DNA of 14,331 nt from Synergistaceae bacterium (GTDB lineage: Bacteria; Synergistota; Synergistia; Synergistales; Aminobacteriaceae). Where the stretch lies: the NCBI GenBank assembly GCA_017475805.1, contig JAFVEW010000059.1, positions 1 to 14,331 of the forward strand, written 5' to 3'. Each line of letters starts with the position of its first letter. The stretch's first letter is position 1. Made by a program: the position numbers and the translations under genes. Under the pieces are notes generated by a model. The model made no database searches and was not told where the DNA came from. It saw only the letters and a list, made by a program, of their open reading frames with translations. Below are positions 1 to 7,954 of the stretch, piece after piece.

Positions 1-2
1 AT

Positions 3-1673
3 AATACAGGCCGACAAATAATCTGCGCTTTCTATACAGGAAAAGAATTTCCGGCAAAAGAAATTCGCGAAATAATAGGTCAAAAGTTACCGAAGTATAT
101 GCTTCCTCATATTTTTACTCATTTACATGAAATGCCTCTCACTCCAAGTGGTAAAATTAACCGTAAATCTTTGCCGGACGTAGATTTAAGTCAGATTATC
201 ACAACGACCGAATACATTGAGCCTGAAAACGAACTTGAAATCAGGCTTGCCGCACTTATGGAAAAAGTACTTGAATATTCTCCAATAGGCAGGAACGATG
301 ACTTTTTCGAACTTGGCTGTGATAGCTTAAAGGCAATTATGTTTACTTCAATTGCACACAATGACGGAATTAATTTTAATCTGCAAAATGTTTTTGATTA
401 TCCGACTATACGACTGTTAGCAGAATATATTAATGATGAAAATAAGCAACAAATTTCTTATGCTAACTTTGATTTTACTGATATTAATAAAATTCTCGCT
501 AAAAATACAATAGAAAGAATACAAACACCGCAAGTTACCCCTGTTGGCAATATTCTTCTTTGTGGAGCAACAGGCTTTCTCGGTAGTCATATACTGTCGG
601 ACTATTTGGAATATGATAGCGGTATAGCTTATTGTTTAGTGCGAGGTAAAAATCAGGCAGAAAGCGAAAAACGGCTTGCGGAAACATTAGAATTTTATTT
701 TGAGAAAAAACACAATGATTGTAAACGTATTCATGTCATTTGCGCTGATTTACAAGAGGAACGCTTGGGCCTCTCCGAGCAAGAGTATAAAGACCTGTTA
801 CCTTGTGTTGATACAGTTATTAACGCCGCCGCGACTGTCAAGCATTACGGTTCGTATTCGTATTTTCACTCGGTGAATGTTGAAACTGTAACGCGATTAA
901 TTGACTTCTGCGTTTCTTCTGATGCAAAACTTATTCACATCTCTACAGAGAGCGTTTCAGGTAATGATTCTATGAAAAACTTTATTAGATATGATAACGT
1001 GAGAAGTAAAGTTTTTTACGCAAGTAATCTTTATATTGGACAGAATCTTGAAAATGTTTACGCTTTGAGCAAATTTGAAGCTGAGATAGCTGTTTTGAAA
1101 GCTATGAACAAAGGGCTTCGTGCTAACATCATGCGAATGGGAAATCTGACGAACCGTTATAGTGATGGAGTGTTTCAGATTAATTATGAAACGAATGCTT
1201 TCTTAAAACGGTTTAAGGCGTTTTTAAGTCTTGGAATGATACCTGATTATCTACTGGGACGCTATGTAGAGTTCACACCTATTGATGAAGCGGCTCATGC
1301 AGTTATGACAATAACACGTCATTTCAGCAATGAGCAAACAGTCTTTCATCTTGAAAACTACAAACGGCTTCTTTTAGAGAATCTTATTGTTATACTCAAA
1401 AAAATTGGCTATGAGGTTACTTCTGTTGAAGGAGCAGTTTTTACTAAAGCATTGTTGCAGACTATAAAACAAAAAGAAATTAAATATATTTTTGAAGCGT
1501 TTATCAATGACATGGATGCTAATAATAGACTTGCTTTCAGTAATCTCCATATTGATACAGACTTTACTGTGCAATACTTAAAGCGTCTTGGATTTGAATG
1601 GTCGGAAATTGACTTAGAGTATTTGAGAAAGTACATGGAGTATTTCAGAGAGAAGGGATATTGGGAAACATGA
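3..1673 (+). CDS. NRPS C-terminal part: end of adenylation domain, carrier protein, thioester reductase (5' partial)
   Basis: This is the terminal module of a nonribosomal peptide synthetase. The reading frame is open to the left edge, so the ATG at 99 is internal and not the start. In order: the last sub-domain of an adenylation domain with the A10 motif PSGKINRK (catalytic Lys codon 153-155); a peptidyl carrier domain with FFELGCDSL, whose Ser codon 324-326 is the phosphopantetheine site; and a thioester reductase domain of the extended short-chain dehydrogenase type. The reductase has the NAD(P) loop GATGFLGS near 560-590, ISTES, and the catalytic pair YALSK (Tyr 1059-1061, Lys 1071-1073). 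Such domains release the finished peptide as an aldehyde or alcohol using NAD(P)H instead of by hydrolysis. No thioesterase follows, so this is the end of the assembly line. All visible motifs look intact. The product cannot be predicted without the upstream modules. Confidence 0.93.
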   Translation, partial: NTGRQIICAFYTGKEFPAKEIREIIGQKLPKYMLPHIFTHLHEMPLTPSGKINRKSLPDVDLSQIITTTEYIEPENELEIRLAALMEKVLEYSPIGRNDDFFELGCDSLKAIMFTSIAHNDGINFNLQNVFDYPTIRLLAEYINDENKQQISYANFDFTDINKILAKNTIERIQTPQVTPVGNILLCGATGFLGSHILSDYLEYDSGIAYCLVRGKNQAESEKRLAETLEFYFEKKHNDCKRIHVICADLQEERLGLSEQEYKDLLPCVDTVINAAATVKHYGSYSYFHSVNVETVTRLIDFCVSSDAKLIHISTESVSGNDSMKNFIRYDNVRSKVFYASNLYIGQNLENVYALSKFEAEIAVLKAMNKGLRANIMRMGNLTNRYSDGVFQINYETNAFLKRFKAFLSLGMIPDYLLGRYVEFTPIDEAAHAVMTITRHFSNEQTVFHLENYKRLLLENLIVILKKIGYEVTSVEGAVFTKALLQTIKQKEIKYIFEAFINDMDANNRLAFSNLHIDTDFTVQYLKRLGFEWSEIDLEYLRKYMEYFREKGYWET

Positions 1674-1780
1674 GTCATAAGTTCTCTAAGTTAATTCCAT
1701 CATAGATTTAGGCATACATTGGAACTGACGTACATATTTATAATTGGGATTGTTGAAAATTTGGTTGTCTTTATTACATA

Positions 1781-1808
1781 TTGTATTGTAACAATTTTTG
1801 AATATTAT
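1781..1808 (+). promoter_or_regulatory. Possible sigma-A promoter for the membrane protein gene
   Basis: TTGTAT at 1781-1786 and TATTAT at 1803-1808 are separated by 16 bases, about 27 bases upstream of the GTG start. The surroundings are very AT-rich, so other pairings are possible. This is a plausible promoter, not a proven one. Confidence 0.35.
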
Positions 1809-1834
1809 AAATTATAATGAGGAGGAAGATTATC

Positions 1835-2488
1835 GTGACTGAACGCGACAGACTATTACACGAAATAGCGGTAAATACGTCTTCAATACATAAGTATAAT
1901 AAACTTATGTACACTCTCACAAGTGCAATTTTGACCTATGGTCTATCTAAAGACGAGCCTATGGCTCTTATCATTCTTTATGTTTTTATCACTGCTATTT
2001 ACTACATAGTCCAAAGATTCGAGCAAAATATTTGCAAAATATCTGCATACATCATCACTTTTTTGGAAAACAACGCTGACGAAAGTTGCTTTAAGTCAGA
2101 AACGAGGTTTTATAAATATGATACTATGCGGTGGAACTCCGGAGAGCACAAAGAAAAAGAGAAACAGGAAAAAACACCGCATCGAATAATAAAAAAGAAA
2201 TTCGTAAAAGAAAAAAATTTGATGATATATATAAGTTCCTTGATGGTATGTGGCTTTTTCGCGACATATAAATACCTACAACTTTTGCTTCATAATTCGA
2301 TAGAAATTATGGAGTTCTTTGTACATTTCTTCATTATTGTGGGCGCATGTATTGTATGCATAATTATTTGCATAAATTCAAGAGTTATTCGTAGCGAAAG
2401 AAGGAAAAAAGAAATAGATAGGTGGCAATCGGTAATGGAGGATGAACAAAGGTCGCTAGAGAAAACAACTTCAACCGTTGATGCCTAA
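1835..2488 (+). CDS. Four-helix membrane protein of unknown function
   Basis: I do not recognise the family. The longest frame opens with ATG at 1817, but that ATG overlaps a perfect AGGAGG at 1820-1825. This sits 9 bases before GTG at 1835, so GTG is almost certainly the start (217 aa, MTERDRLLHE...). Hydrophobic segments lie at about residues 24-37, 43-59, 129-150 and 160-182, giving two helical hairpins. A charged stretch (about 85-128, with a Lys/Glu-rich part EHKEKEKQEK) separates them, and a charged tail (about 185-217) follows. There is no signal peptide and no catalytic motif. By the positive-inside rule both the linker and the tail are likely cytoplasmic. The gene stands alone between the NRPS and the nuclease block with its own promoter candidate. 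Small membrane proteins next to defence genes are sometimes cell-killing effectors, but nothing here proves that. Confidence 0.75.
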   Translation: MTERDRLLHEIAVNTSSIHKYNKLMYTLTSAILTYGLSKDEPMALIILYVFITAIYYIVQRFEQNICKISAYIITFLENNADESCFKSETRFYKYDTMRWNSGEHKEKEKQEKTPHRIIKKKFVKEKNLMIYISSLMVCGFFATYKYLQLLLHNSIEIMEFFVHFFIIVGACIVCIIICINSRVIRSERRKKEIDRWQSVMEDEQRSLEKTTSTVDA

Positions 2489-2512
2489 CTGACTATCTAT
2501 ACAATACAAATA

Positions 2513-2542
2513 TGCGGGGTTGTCACTACTTTCAGCCCCGCA
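2513..2542 (+). terminator. Stem-loop after the membrane protein gene, possible terminator
   Basis: TGCGGGGTTG (2513-2522) pairs with CAGCCCCGCA (2533-2542): ten pairs with one G-T wobble and a 10-base loop, 25 bases after the stop. The sequence after it is AT-rich but lacks a clean T run, so termination efficiency is doubtful. Confidence 0.4.
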
Positions 2543-2575
2543 ACTTATATATACACATGTTATGCTTTGCAGTTT

Positions 2576-2596
2576 AAAAACACCTACAAAGCAGGT
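2576..2596 (-). terminator. Intrinsic terminator for the first Rpn gene
   Basis: Read on the minus strand, ACCTGC (2596-2591), loop TTT and GTAGGT (2587-2582) form a 6-pair hairpin with one wobble. It is followed by GTTTTT (2581-2576). It lies about 70 bases past the stop of the Rpn gene that ends at 2666. The stem is short, but the T run is in the right place. Confidence 0.45.
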
Positions 2597-2665
2597 ATAT
2601 TAATATAATAAATTGTAGCTTGTCGTCATAGCTATCTTTATAGGAATTCTTTCTTAAACCTAAAC

Positions 2666-3490
2666 TTAACTTGCAACTGTAAAGCCGTGATTGATGGCTA
2701 TGCCACGAATGACCTCCTCTGAAAGCTTGCTGATTTTTGATATAAGTTTAAGCGGTAAATTTTCTTTTAACATATCCGCAGCTACACGCTCATTTGCTGT
2801 TTGAATACCCTCAGCAAATTTTTCGTCTTCTCTTGTCAGTAATAACATGTACTCGTCCCTCCAAGCGACATTATGTTTAGCTTCTTTAAGTTTTTTATCC
2901 AATATTTTTACAAAAGTATCGTCATCTGCTATTTTGCCATTACCTACAAATTTCAAAAAATTTTTCAGTGCTGTACTTACGTCATTTAATTTTCCCTTCG
3001 TATTCAGAAAAATCGTATAAGCTCCATCGTTAAGTTCTATCTCTTTATCTTCAGCGCAAAAATTTCTGAAAGTGTAAATATGCCTGCCCTTGCTAAATAA
3101 GTCAAAAGTACAAATAAAAATTACGTAAGTATTCGGCAAGTCTTCATAAGAGCCGGATTTTTTCAACGATTTTTTATTCAAGCCATCGTATCCGATTGCT
3201 ACATGATAAGCACGAGGTCTTCGATATAAATCTCTTAACCTGCGATTTTGGGCTTCTATATCGAAAATATTTCGAGCTGCAGCTGTTAAAATATCGAAAC
3301 GTACGCCTCGAATATGAAGAGCGTGCTTGAGCGTTTTTTGAGTTTCAATAATTTTTATCTCATCGATGTCGAGGTCAGGAAAAATCCGCCGGAGCATTTC
3401 GGCGCATAAAGCAGGTTCACTCATAATCTTACCGAAAAGGAAATCATCGGCAAGCGTCAGATTTTCCCATCGTTGTTCAAAATTTTCCAT
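2666..3490 (-). CDS. Rpn-family PD-(D/E)XK nuclease / putative transposase, copy 1
   Basis: The product is a 274-aa member of the Rpn (recombination-promoting nuclease, PDDEXK_2) family. These proteins are DNA nucleases linked to RecA-independent recombination and, in some cases, phage defence. The core is visible as RFDI (Asp66) followed by FDIEAQ (Glu79 and Gln81), the D...ExQ form of the catalytic motif. N-terminal LADDFLFGKIM and the helical tail (ADMLKENLPLKLISKISKLS) are typical of the family. The frame opens 12 codons further up, but AAGGAG at 3504-3499 is 8 bases before ATG 3490, which fixes this start. It lies downstream of, and on the same strand as, a serine recombinase, with about 100 bases between. 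Its closest relative in the window is the gene at 8306-9142, which is largely identical in protein and upstream DNA. Confidence 0.9.
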   Translation of the reverse strand: MENFEQRWENLTLADDFLFGKIMSEPALCAEMLRRIFPDLDIDEIKIIETQKTLKHALHIRGVRFDILTAAARNIFDIEAQNRRLRDLYRRPRAYHVAIGYDGLNKKSLKKSGSYEDLPNTYVIFICTFDLFSKGRHIYTFRNFCAEDKEIELNDGAYTIFLNTKGKLNDVSTALKNFLKFVGNGKIADDDTFVKILDKKLKEAKHNVAWRDEYMLLLTREDEKFAEGIQTANERVAADMLKENLPLKLISKISKLSEEVIRGIAINHGFTVAS

Positions 3491-3592
3491 TTTTTCAGCT
3501 CCTTTCTTGAAGTTATTATATATCATTCATATAAAATACAGATAAGAAGCAACTTTAAGTTATTTTAGCGTGCTTAAAAGTGAGCAGTTTTG
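3488..3592. repeat. Conserved segment upstream of Rpn copy 1, ending in a 20-base motif
   Basis: This stretch aligns with 9140-9241, upstream of Rpn copy 2. Both share the ribosome binding site region, TTATTATATATCA (a TATAAT-like -10 on the minus strand), AAATACAGATA, and at the far end CTTAAAAGTGAGCAGTTTTG (3573-3592). The other copy differs from this 20-mer at one base. Similarity stops at the motif, one base before the complement of the recombinase stop codon at 3594. It may hold the Rpn promoter plus an element end or recombinase site. Confidence 0.6.
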
Positions 3593-3593
3593 A

Positions 3594-4352
3594 TTAATAG
3601 TCAAATCCTAATTTCAGTTCTGATTTATATTTATAGTAAGTGTTAGGGCTTACGTGAAGTTTTCGTAACTTGTCGCTCGGGTCAGCAGCCATGTTGATAA
3701 TTGCGATGACTTCACGGTCGGAGTTTGTGCCGCGAAAATCTTTACTGTACTTCAGAATTAGCTGCTGGACAGGAAATTTTTTCCTGATTTTTAACTTCGC
3801 GCCGGATTTTTGACCGATTTGTTTTCCGTTACGCCGTGCGGTTTCAATTCCTTCACGGGTTCGTTGATGTAAATCTTCAACTTCTTTTTGTGATTGCTCA
3901 AACGCAAGCTGAATTTGTCTGTGCGCTAAAGTTAAAATATAGTCATTTAGAGCATCAAGAATTGATTTTATGAGTGCGTTTGTTGCTTCATCGCCGGAAT
4001 TAAGATTGAGCGAAATCTTTTTCTCCTGAAGCGTTTTTCTGTAAGTTGACGTGCTAATGTGAGGCTCTTTTAAAAATATGAGTTCAACGCCGTTATTATA
4101 AAGTTCCTGATAAAGTTTGAAGCCGTCATCAGCGTTACGGGACATTCGGGAAACGCTGTCAAAAATAATCGTGTCGCCGGATTTTACTGAGTTAACGAGT
4201 TTATCAAGTTCTTTACGACCTTGAAATTTAGAGCCTGTGAAAGTTTCCTGAATAATTATAGCGTCAGGAAAAAACTTGATAATATTTCTAACCTGACGCT
4301 CAATATTTTGTTTTGGAGTGCTTATGCGACAATATCCGTAGATTTTGTTCAT
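3594..4352 (-). CDS. Serine recombinase (resolvase/invertase family), 252 aa
   Basis: The enzyme carries out site-specific DNA strand exchange through a phosphoserine link. The N-terminal catalytic domain shows YGYCRIS with nucleophile Ser11 and Arg9. SVSRMSRNADDG carries the conserved arginines Arg69 and Arg72. A longer helical part (about 95-170, including the E-helix region LAHRQIQLAFEQ) follows, then ARRNGKQIGQKSG and a C-terminal helix-turn-helix-like end (VSPNTYYKYKSEL). The region around residues 90-130 is longer than in simple Tn3-type resolvases. The start ATG lies 2 bases after the stop of the broken Rpn-type gene upstream. No ribosome binding site sits at normal distance (GGAG is about 16 bases away), so translation probably depended on coupling to that gene. 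It could be a resolvase, an invertase or the mobiliser of the neighbouring genes. Confidence 0.92.
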   Translation of the reverse strand: MNKIYGYCRISTPKQNIERQVRNIIKFFPDAIIIQETFTGSKFQGRKELDKLVNSVKSGDTIIFDSVSRMSRNADDGFKLYQELYNNGVELIFLKEPHISTSTYRKTLQEKKISLNLNSGDEATNALIKSILDALNDYILTLAHRQIQLAFEQSQKEVEDLHQRTREGIETARRNGKQIGQKSGAKLKIRKKFPVQQLILKYSKDFRGTNSDREVIAIINMAADPSDKLRKLHVSPNTYYKYKSELKLGFDY

Positions 4353-4354
4353 AA

Positions 4355-5230
4355 TTAAATCGCTGTAACTCCAAGTGAATTTGCAAGTTTTAAGATAGAA
4401 TCTTCGGTTAATCTGCTGTATCGTACAATTTTTGCAAGTGGTTCGCCGTCCTTGAGCATATCAGAAGCAACTTGCTCTCTTGTTTGTTCGACTCCGTGTT
4501 CAATCCCTTCAAGGCGTAGATATGCCCCAACTTTTTCCTGATCATATTCAGTCAAAAACATTCCTTTCACCTCAGCCTTATTTTTCAATAAAAATTTCTT
4601 GATTAAAAAATCGTCCGGCATTTCATCGAGTGCTGCATCAACAGCTGCTTCGATGTCCTGATAAATTTTCTCGTGCCTCCTGATAGTGTCAACGAGCCAA
4701 GCGTATTCTTTGAGAGGTTCGCACGCTTCCATAAGTGCTTTATTTTTCCCGTAGTTGATATTTATCATCGTAACTTTAACTTCAATATCGCCATCGCCGC
4801 CAAACGCATCGCTTAATCGAAGCTCTTCGCGTTCAGGTCTGTCGCTTCGACCGTTATAAAAGCAAATACATTTAGGACGCGGCAACGGAAGAAGTTTAGT
4901 GCCGTACTGCTTATGCTGATAGCCGTGCTCGACTATGTAGGCTTCGTAAAGTTTTGCGGCATAAATGAAAATTCTCAACGGAACGTTCGGATTGAATGAA
5001 CTTTGATGTCCCCATATAATCAACTCGTTCAAAATTGCCAAAATAAAAGACGCATCATTTTTCATTCCAAGATAAACGGCATCTTCGATCGTGTTGAATT
5101 GAATGTCGTCCGGATTATCATAATTAGAGCCGTTTATGGCATTATAGAGGCTCAACGTCCATTGCTTATTTTACGGATTTCCGAAAATAAATTTGAAGAC
5201 CCTGTCTTTGTGATGGTAATTTATGCTCAC
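4355..5230 (-). pseudogene. Rpn-family PD-(D/E)XK nuclease gene with nonsense codon and lost catalytic Glu
   Basis: The family reading frame starts at GTG 5230 (VSINYHHKDRVFKFIFGNP). It is cut at codon 20 by TAA (5173-5171) and continues in the same frame as NKQWTLSLYNAINGS to the stop at 4355. Family members read FGNPENK here as I recall them, so a GAA-to-TAA change is the simplest cause. An apparent ORF from TTG 5155 is only the part after the stop. The body has KNDASF (Asp present), HQSSFNPNVPLR and FYNG. The motif normally read as WEHQS or YEHQS is WGHQS: the catalytic Glu of ExQ is Gly (codon 5011-5009). The helical tail (ASDMLKDGEPLAKIVRYSRL) resembles those of the two intact Rpn genes, but the N-terminal two thirds belong to a different subfamily. 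Both lesions argue that it is dead as a nuclease. Confidence 0.8.
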
Positions 5231-5498
5231 TTGAAAAAATCGCCCCGCTTAATATTAAATTTAACCATTTTCAGGTTTATATTAAATTTTAACTGCTGAA
5301 TGACTTTTTGTTAAGTGCTGAAATAATTATTAAATTTAGCGAGCGTTTATTTTAATAAATTAATAAATTAACGATTGTGCTATGCTCAGTTCAATTTTGA
5401 GTAGTAACGACTAAAAATATAGAAAACTACCTAGTTTAAATCTAAATACGCACTATCACATTGCGTATTCACGTAGAAATTTCATAATTAGCATTTCA
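5231..5498. other. AT-rich intergenic region with repeated ATTAAATTTA boxes
   Basis: There is no gene here. ATTAAATTTA or a close form occurs at 5254-5264, 5281-5292 and 5329-5338, and TGCTGAA occurs at 5294-5300 and 5316-5322. These may be promoter or operator elements of the broken Rpn-type gene, which is read leftwards from 5230. Chance in such AT-rich DNA is a fair alternative. A separate hairpin at 5445-5469 is listed on its own. Confidence 0.4.
5445..5469 (-). terminator. Stem-loop downstream of the ATPase gene
   Basis: AATACGCA (5445-5452) and TGCGTATT (5462-5469) are an exact 8-base inverted repeat around a 9-base loop. It lies 30 bases past the ATPase stop on the minus strand, followed by TAGATTT. 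The T run is weak, so it is a candidate terminator or mRNA-end hairpin. Confidence 0.4.
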
Positions 5499-7889
5499 TC
5501 AATTTTCTATTTTGATCTGTTCGCACCATAATTGTATATCTTTACATCTTTCCTCTCCAAGATGAGCCTTTATATGTGTTAGATTCAGTAAATACATGAA
5601 ACATAGAATATCTTTTGCTGTTTGTCTTTTCTCTGTTTCCGAAATAAATGAGAAAAAATTCATATCCATATTCTGCGTTTGTTCACGTCTATGACTTCCA
5701 CCATGAAGAACAAGGTGATACATAATATTCTTGAAATAATTTCTAATTTCTTTAGATTCAATAACTGATAAAATTTTATCGTCTGTTAAAATCTTTATTC
5801 CTTGCTTAAATTCAAATGTGGAAAACGCCTCCATAGCTTGACGCATAATATTCCCTATATATATTTCATGTTCTGTTGCCTCGCCTTTTCCATAAGCGTA
5901 AATTAGCTTCAACATTTCAGTATATTCATTGTATTCTGATATAGATTTAGGAAAAGGTTTTATGTTTGTATCTATTAATTCCATTAAAGCATAAGGTAAT
6001 TTTACATTAAGTTGTTCTTTACATTTCTTGCAAATATCTTCATATATCCTGTTTATATTAAAAGCTGTCATCAGATCATGAGTCATCACTAAAATTCTTG
6101 TTTTTATATTCCCAAACAAGAATTTTTCACATTGGTATTGTAAATATGAAAAAATACCAATTTTATTCTCAAAATCGTGGCTTGAAACTGGATCATCTAT
6201 GACTAACAAATATTCCTCATCATATGCGCTTAAGGTATTTTTCCCATGTAAAATACTTGCAAAAAAATAACAAAGTCCAATGATATTTCTTTCGCCTACA
6301 GATATATTATTTGGCTTTACAAAGTGTCCATTACATAATAATTTATAAACATTACCTTCTATTTTTAATTGTAATCTTTTTTTTGATAAAAATATGTATT
6401 TCAACCCATCATTAATAATATCTACGGCAATATCAATATTGCTGCGTTGAGCAATTAATTCATTAAAATATTTTTGTTTCCCTTCAGCAATTATAACTGC
6501 TGTATTATAGTCATCGTTTACAATTTTCTGCTCTACACTCTTCGCATTAAATTTTCGTGCATCTTCAACTATATCATAATAAGCAATATCGTCATTAATA
6601 CTATTAAGCTCTTTGATTATTGGTATAGTATCTGTAACAAAGTGATTATGTTCTAATCGTTCTTTTTCGAGTTGAACCAAAAAAGTTTTAAGTTCAGCAA
6701 CTTCTTTAGAAAAATTTATCAATTTATCAGTTATAGGTAAATAAGGATTATCACTCTTTGATTGTAAAAGTTCGTTGTTTTTTCTGATGATTTGATTTAT
6801 CGAGATAATACAGTCAACGCACGATTGACAGCTCTGCAAATTTTGAAAATAAGATAAATTCAGTTCAATTTCTGGAATTTCCTGTGATTTCAAATTTTGT
6901 TTATACTTCTCAACTTTATCAGATAGGACTTTCTTTATACTGGTTATGAGATCTGTTTTATATTTAACAGTCAAAGGTTGCTGGCATTTTGGACATTTAA
7001 TAATTTGAGAATCAGCAAATTCTAATGCTGTACGTTGAAGTTCGTTGCCATAACCATTTTGTACAAGTTCAAGTAAATATTGTTCTCTTTCATTTAACTC
7101 TGGAATTTCGACATCTTGTTGTAAAAGTTTGTTAGCAGTCTGAACGTTAAAATGAAAATATATTTCGTCTATATCAGGGATTTTTTCTGAGATTTTTGAC
7201 GTTCCACTTTGAGCTCTCTGAAGTTCTCTATATTTTGTATCAAAATCTATGATTAATTCATCTCTACTTTTCGTGGGAGTAAGTGTAATAAACCGTTTGT
7301 AAGTATTGTCAGAAACAGGGGCATTTGTTTTCCTTGTTTGTGATTCTATTTTTCGTTTTCTCCCAGCCCAACCTTCATCTTCTCTGAGGATAGATTTCAT
7401 TTTTTCAATGTAATGCATAGGTGATATCTCATTCGATGAATCATTATATTTTTCAACTACAATTTTTTTACGTTCCTGATCATCTTTAGCTTCTTGAAGC
7501 TCAATCTTAGCAATATTAATACGCTCAGCTAATTCTATTTGTTCACCCAGCATAACGATTGAACTCAGGCCATCGCTTACTACTCGCACATTCGCATTAA
7601 CAAAATCTTCATTAAAAACGAATGTATGCAATTTTTCTTGCTCGGAGAGCGTGATTTTATTGCCTTTAATATCGTTAAGATTAGCTTTTTGAATCATAGG
7701 CTCGTCTTTACCCTTTAACTTATTAAAAGCTCTTGCAATTACGCTTTTACCCGATCCATTTCTACCGTAAATAATCGATACATTAACTGCTTTAATTTTA
7801 TTATCATTACTACTTTGAAAAATAGGAAGCAGCGTTTCTTTAATAAAATTTGCACCTTGAAGCTCTAAAATTGAAATATCTTGAAACAT
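5499..7889 (-). CDS. Large ABC-type ATPase (AAA_13, RloC/PrrC-like), candidate anti-phage RNase
   Basis: The product is a 796-aa protein with a complete split ABC ATPase: Walker A GRNGSGKS (residues 42-49), signature SVGERN (about 530), Walker B LLVIDDP followed by SSHD (about 560-570), and switch MTHD (about 602). A long charged helical region lies between. It carries CPKC (Cys299, Cys302) and CQSCVDC (Cys354, Cys357, Cys360), which could bind zinc. The early segment FNEDFVNANVRV is typical of AAA_13 proteins, a group that includes the tRNA anticodon nucleases PrrC and RloC. After the ATPase, RQAME gives Arg683 and Glu687, followed by HLVLHGGSH (His725, 729, 733). This resembles the R...E...H triad of those nucleases. 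ATG 7889 follows AGGTGG by 5 bases; a GTG three codons earlier is less likely. No partner gene is adjacent, so it would act alone. The ATPase call is firm; the RNase role is inferred. Confidence 0.88.
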   Translation of the reverse strand: MFQDISILELQGANFIKETLLPIFQSSNDNKIKAVNVSIIYGRNGSGKSVIARAFNKLKGKDEPMIQKANLNDIKGNKITLSEQEKLHTFVFNEDFVNANVRVVSDGLSSIVMLGEQIELAERINIAKIELQEAKDDQERKKIVVEKYNDSSNEISPMHYIEKMKSILREDEGWAGRKRKIESQTRKTNAPVSDNTYKRFITLTPTKSRDELIIDFDTKYRELQRAQSGTSKISEKIPDIDEIYFHFNVQTANKLLQQDVEIPELNEREQYLLELVQNGYGNELQRTALEFADSQIIKCPKCQQPLTVKYKTDLITSIKKVLSDKVEKYKQNLKSQEIPEIELNLSYFQNLQSCQSCVDCIISINQIIRKNNELLQSKSDNPYLPITDKLINFSKEVAELKTFLVQLEKERLEHNHFVTDTIPIIKELNSINDDIAYYDIVEDARKFNAKSVEQKIVNDDYNTAVIIAEGKQKYFNELIAQRSNIDIAVDIINDGLKYIFLSKKRLQLKIEGNVYKLLCNGHFVKPNNISVGERNIIGLCYFFASILHGKNTLSAYDEEYLLVIDDPVSSHDFENKIGIFSYLQYQCEKFLFGNIKTRILVMTHDLMTAFNINRIYEDICKKCKEQLNVKLPYALMELIDTNIKPFPKSISEYNEYTEMLKLIYAYGKGEATEHEIYIGNIMRQAMEAFSTFEFKQGIKILTDDKILSVIESKEIRNYFKNIMYHLVLHGGSHRREQTQNMDMNFFSFISETEKRQTAKDILCFMYLLNLTHIKAHLGEERCKDIQLWCEQIKIEN

Positions 7890-7954
7890 GAAAACCACCT
7901 ATCACATTAAATAATATTTTTATTATATTGGTTATTATAACTCAATACTAACTT

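Noticed and set aside
1817..1834. ATG at 1817 as the start of the membrane protein
   Set aside because: The ATG overlaps the AGGAGG that serves GTG 1835 at ideal spacing, so the first six codons are probably leader.
2568..2576. GCAGTTTA as a second end matching the 20-mer motif near Rpn copy 1
   Set aside because: Only about seven bases match, in AT-rich DNA, and no counterpart exists beyond Rpn copy 2.
5003..5299. Plus-strand ORF across the start of the broken Rpn-type gene
   Set aside because: It is antisense to recognisable Rpn family sequence on the minus strand and has no ribosome binding site or motif of its own.
5251..5338. CRISPR-like array or iterons
   Set aside because: The ATTAAATTTA boxes are short, AT-only and unevenly spaced (about 27 and 48 bases), with no repeat-spacer pattern.
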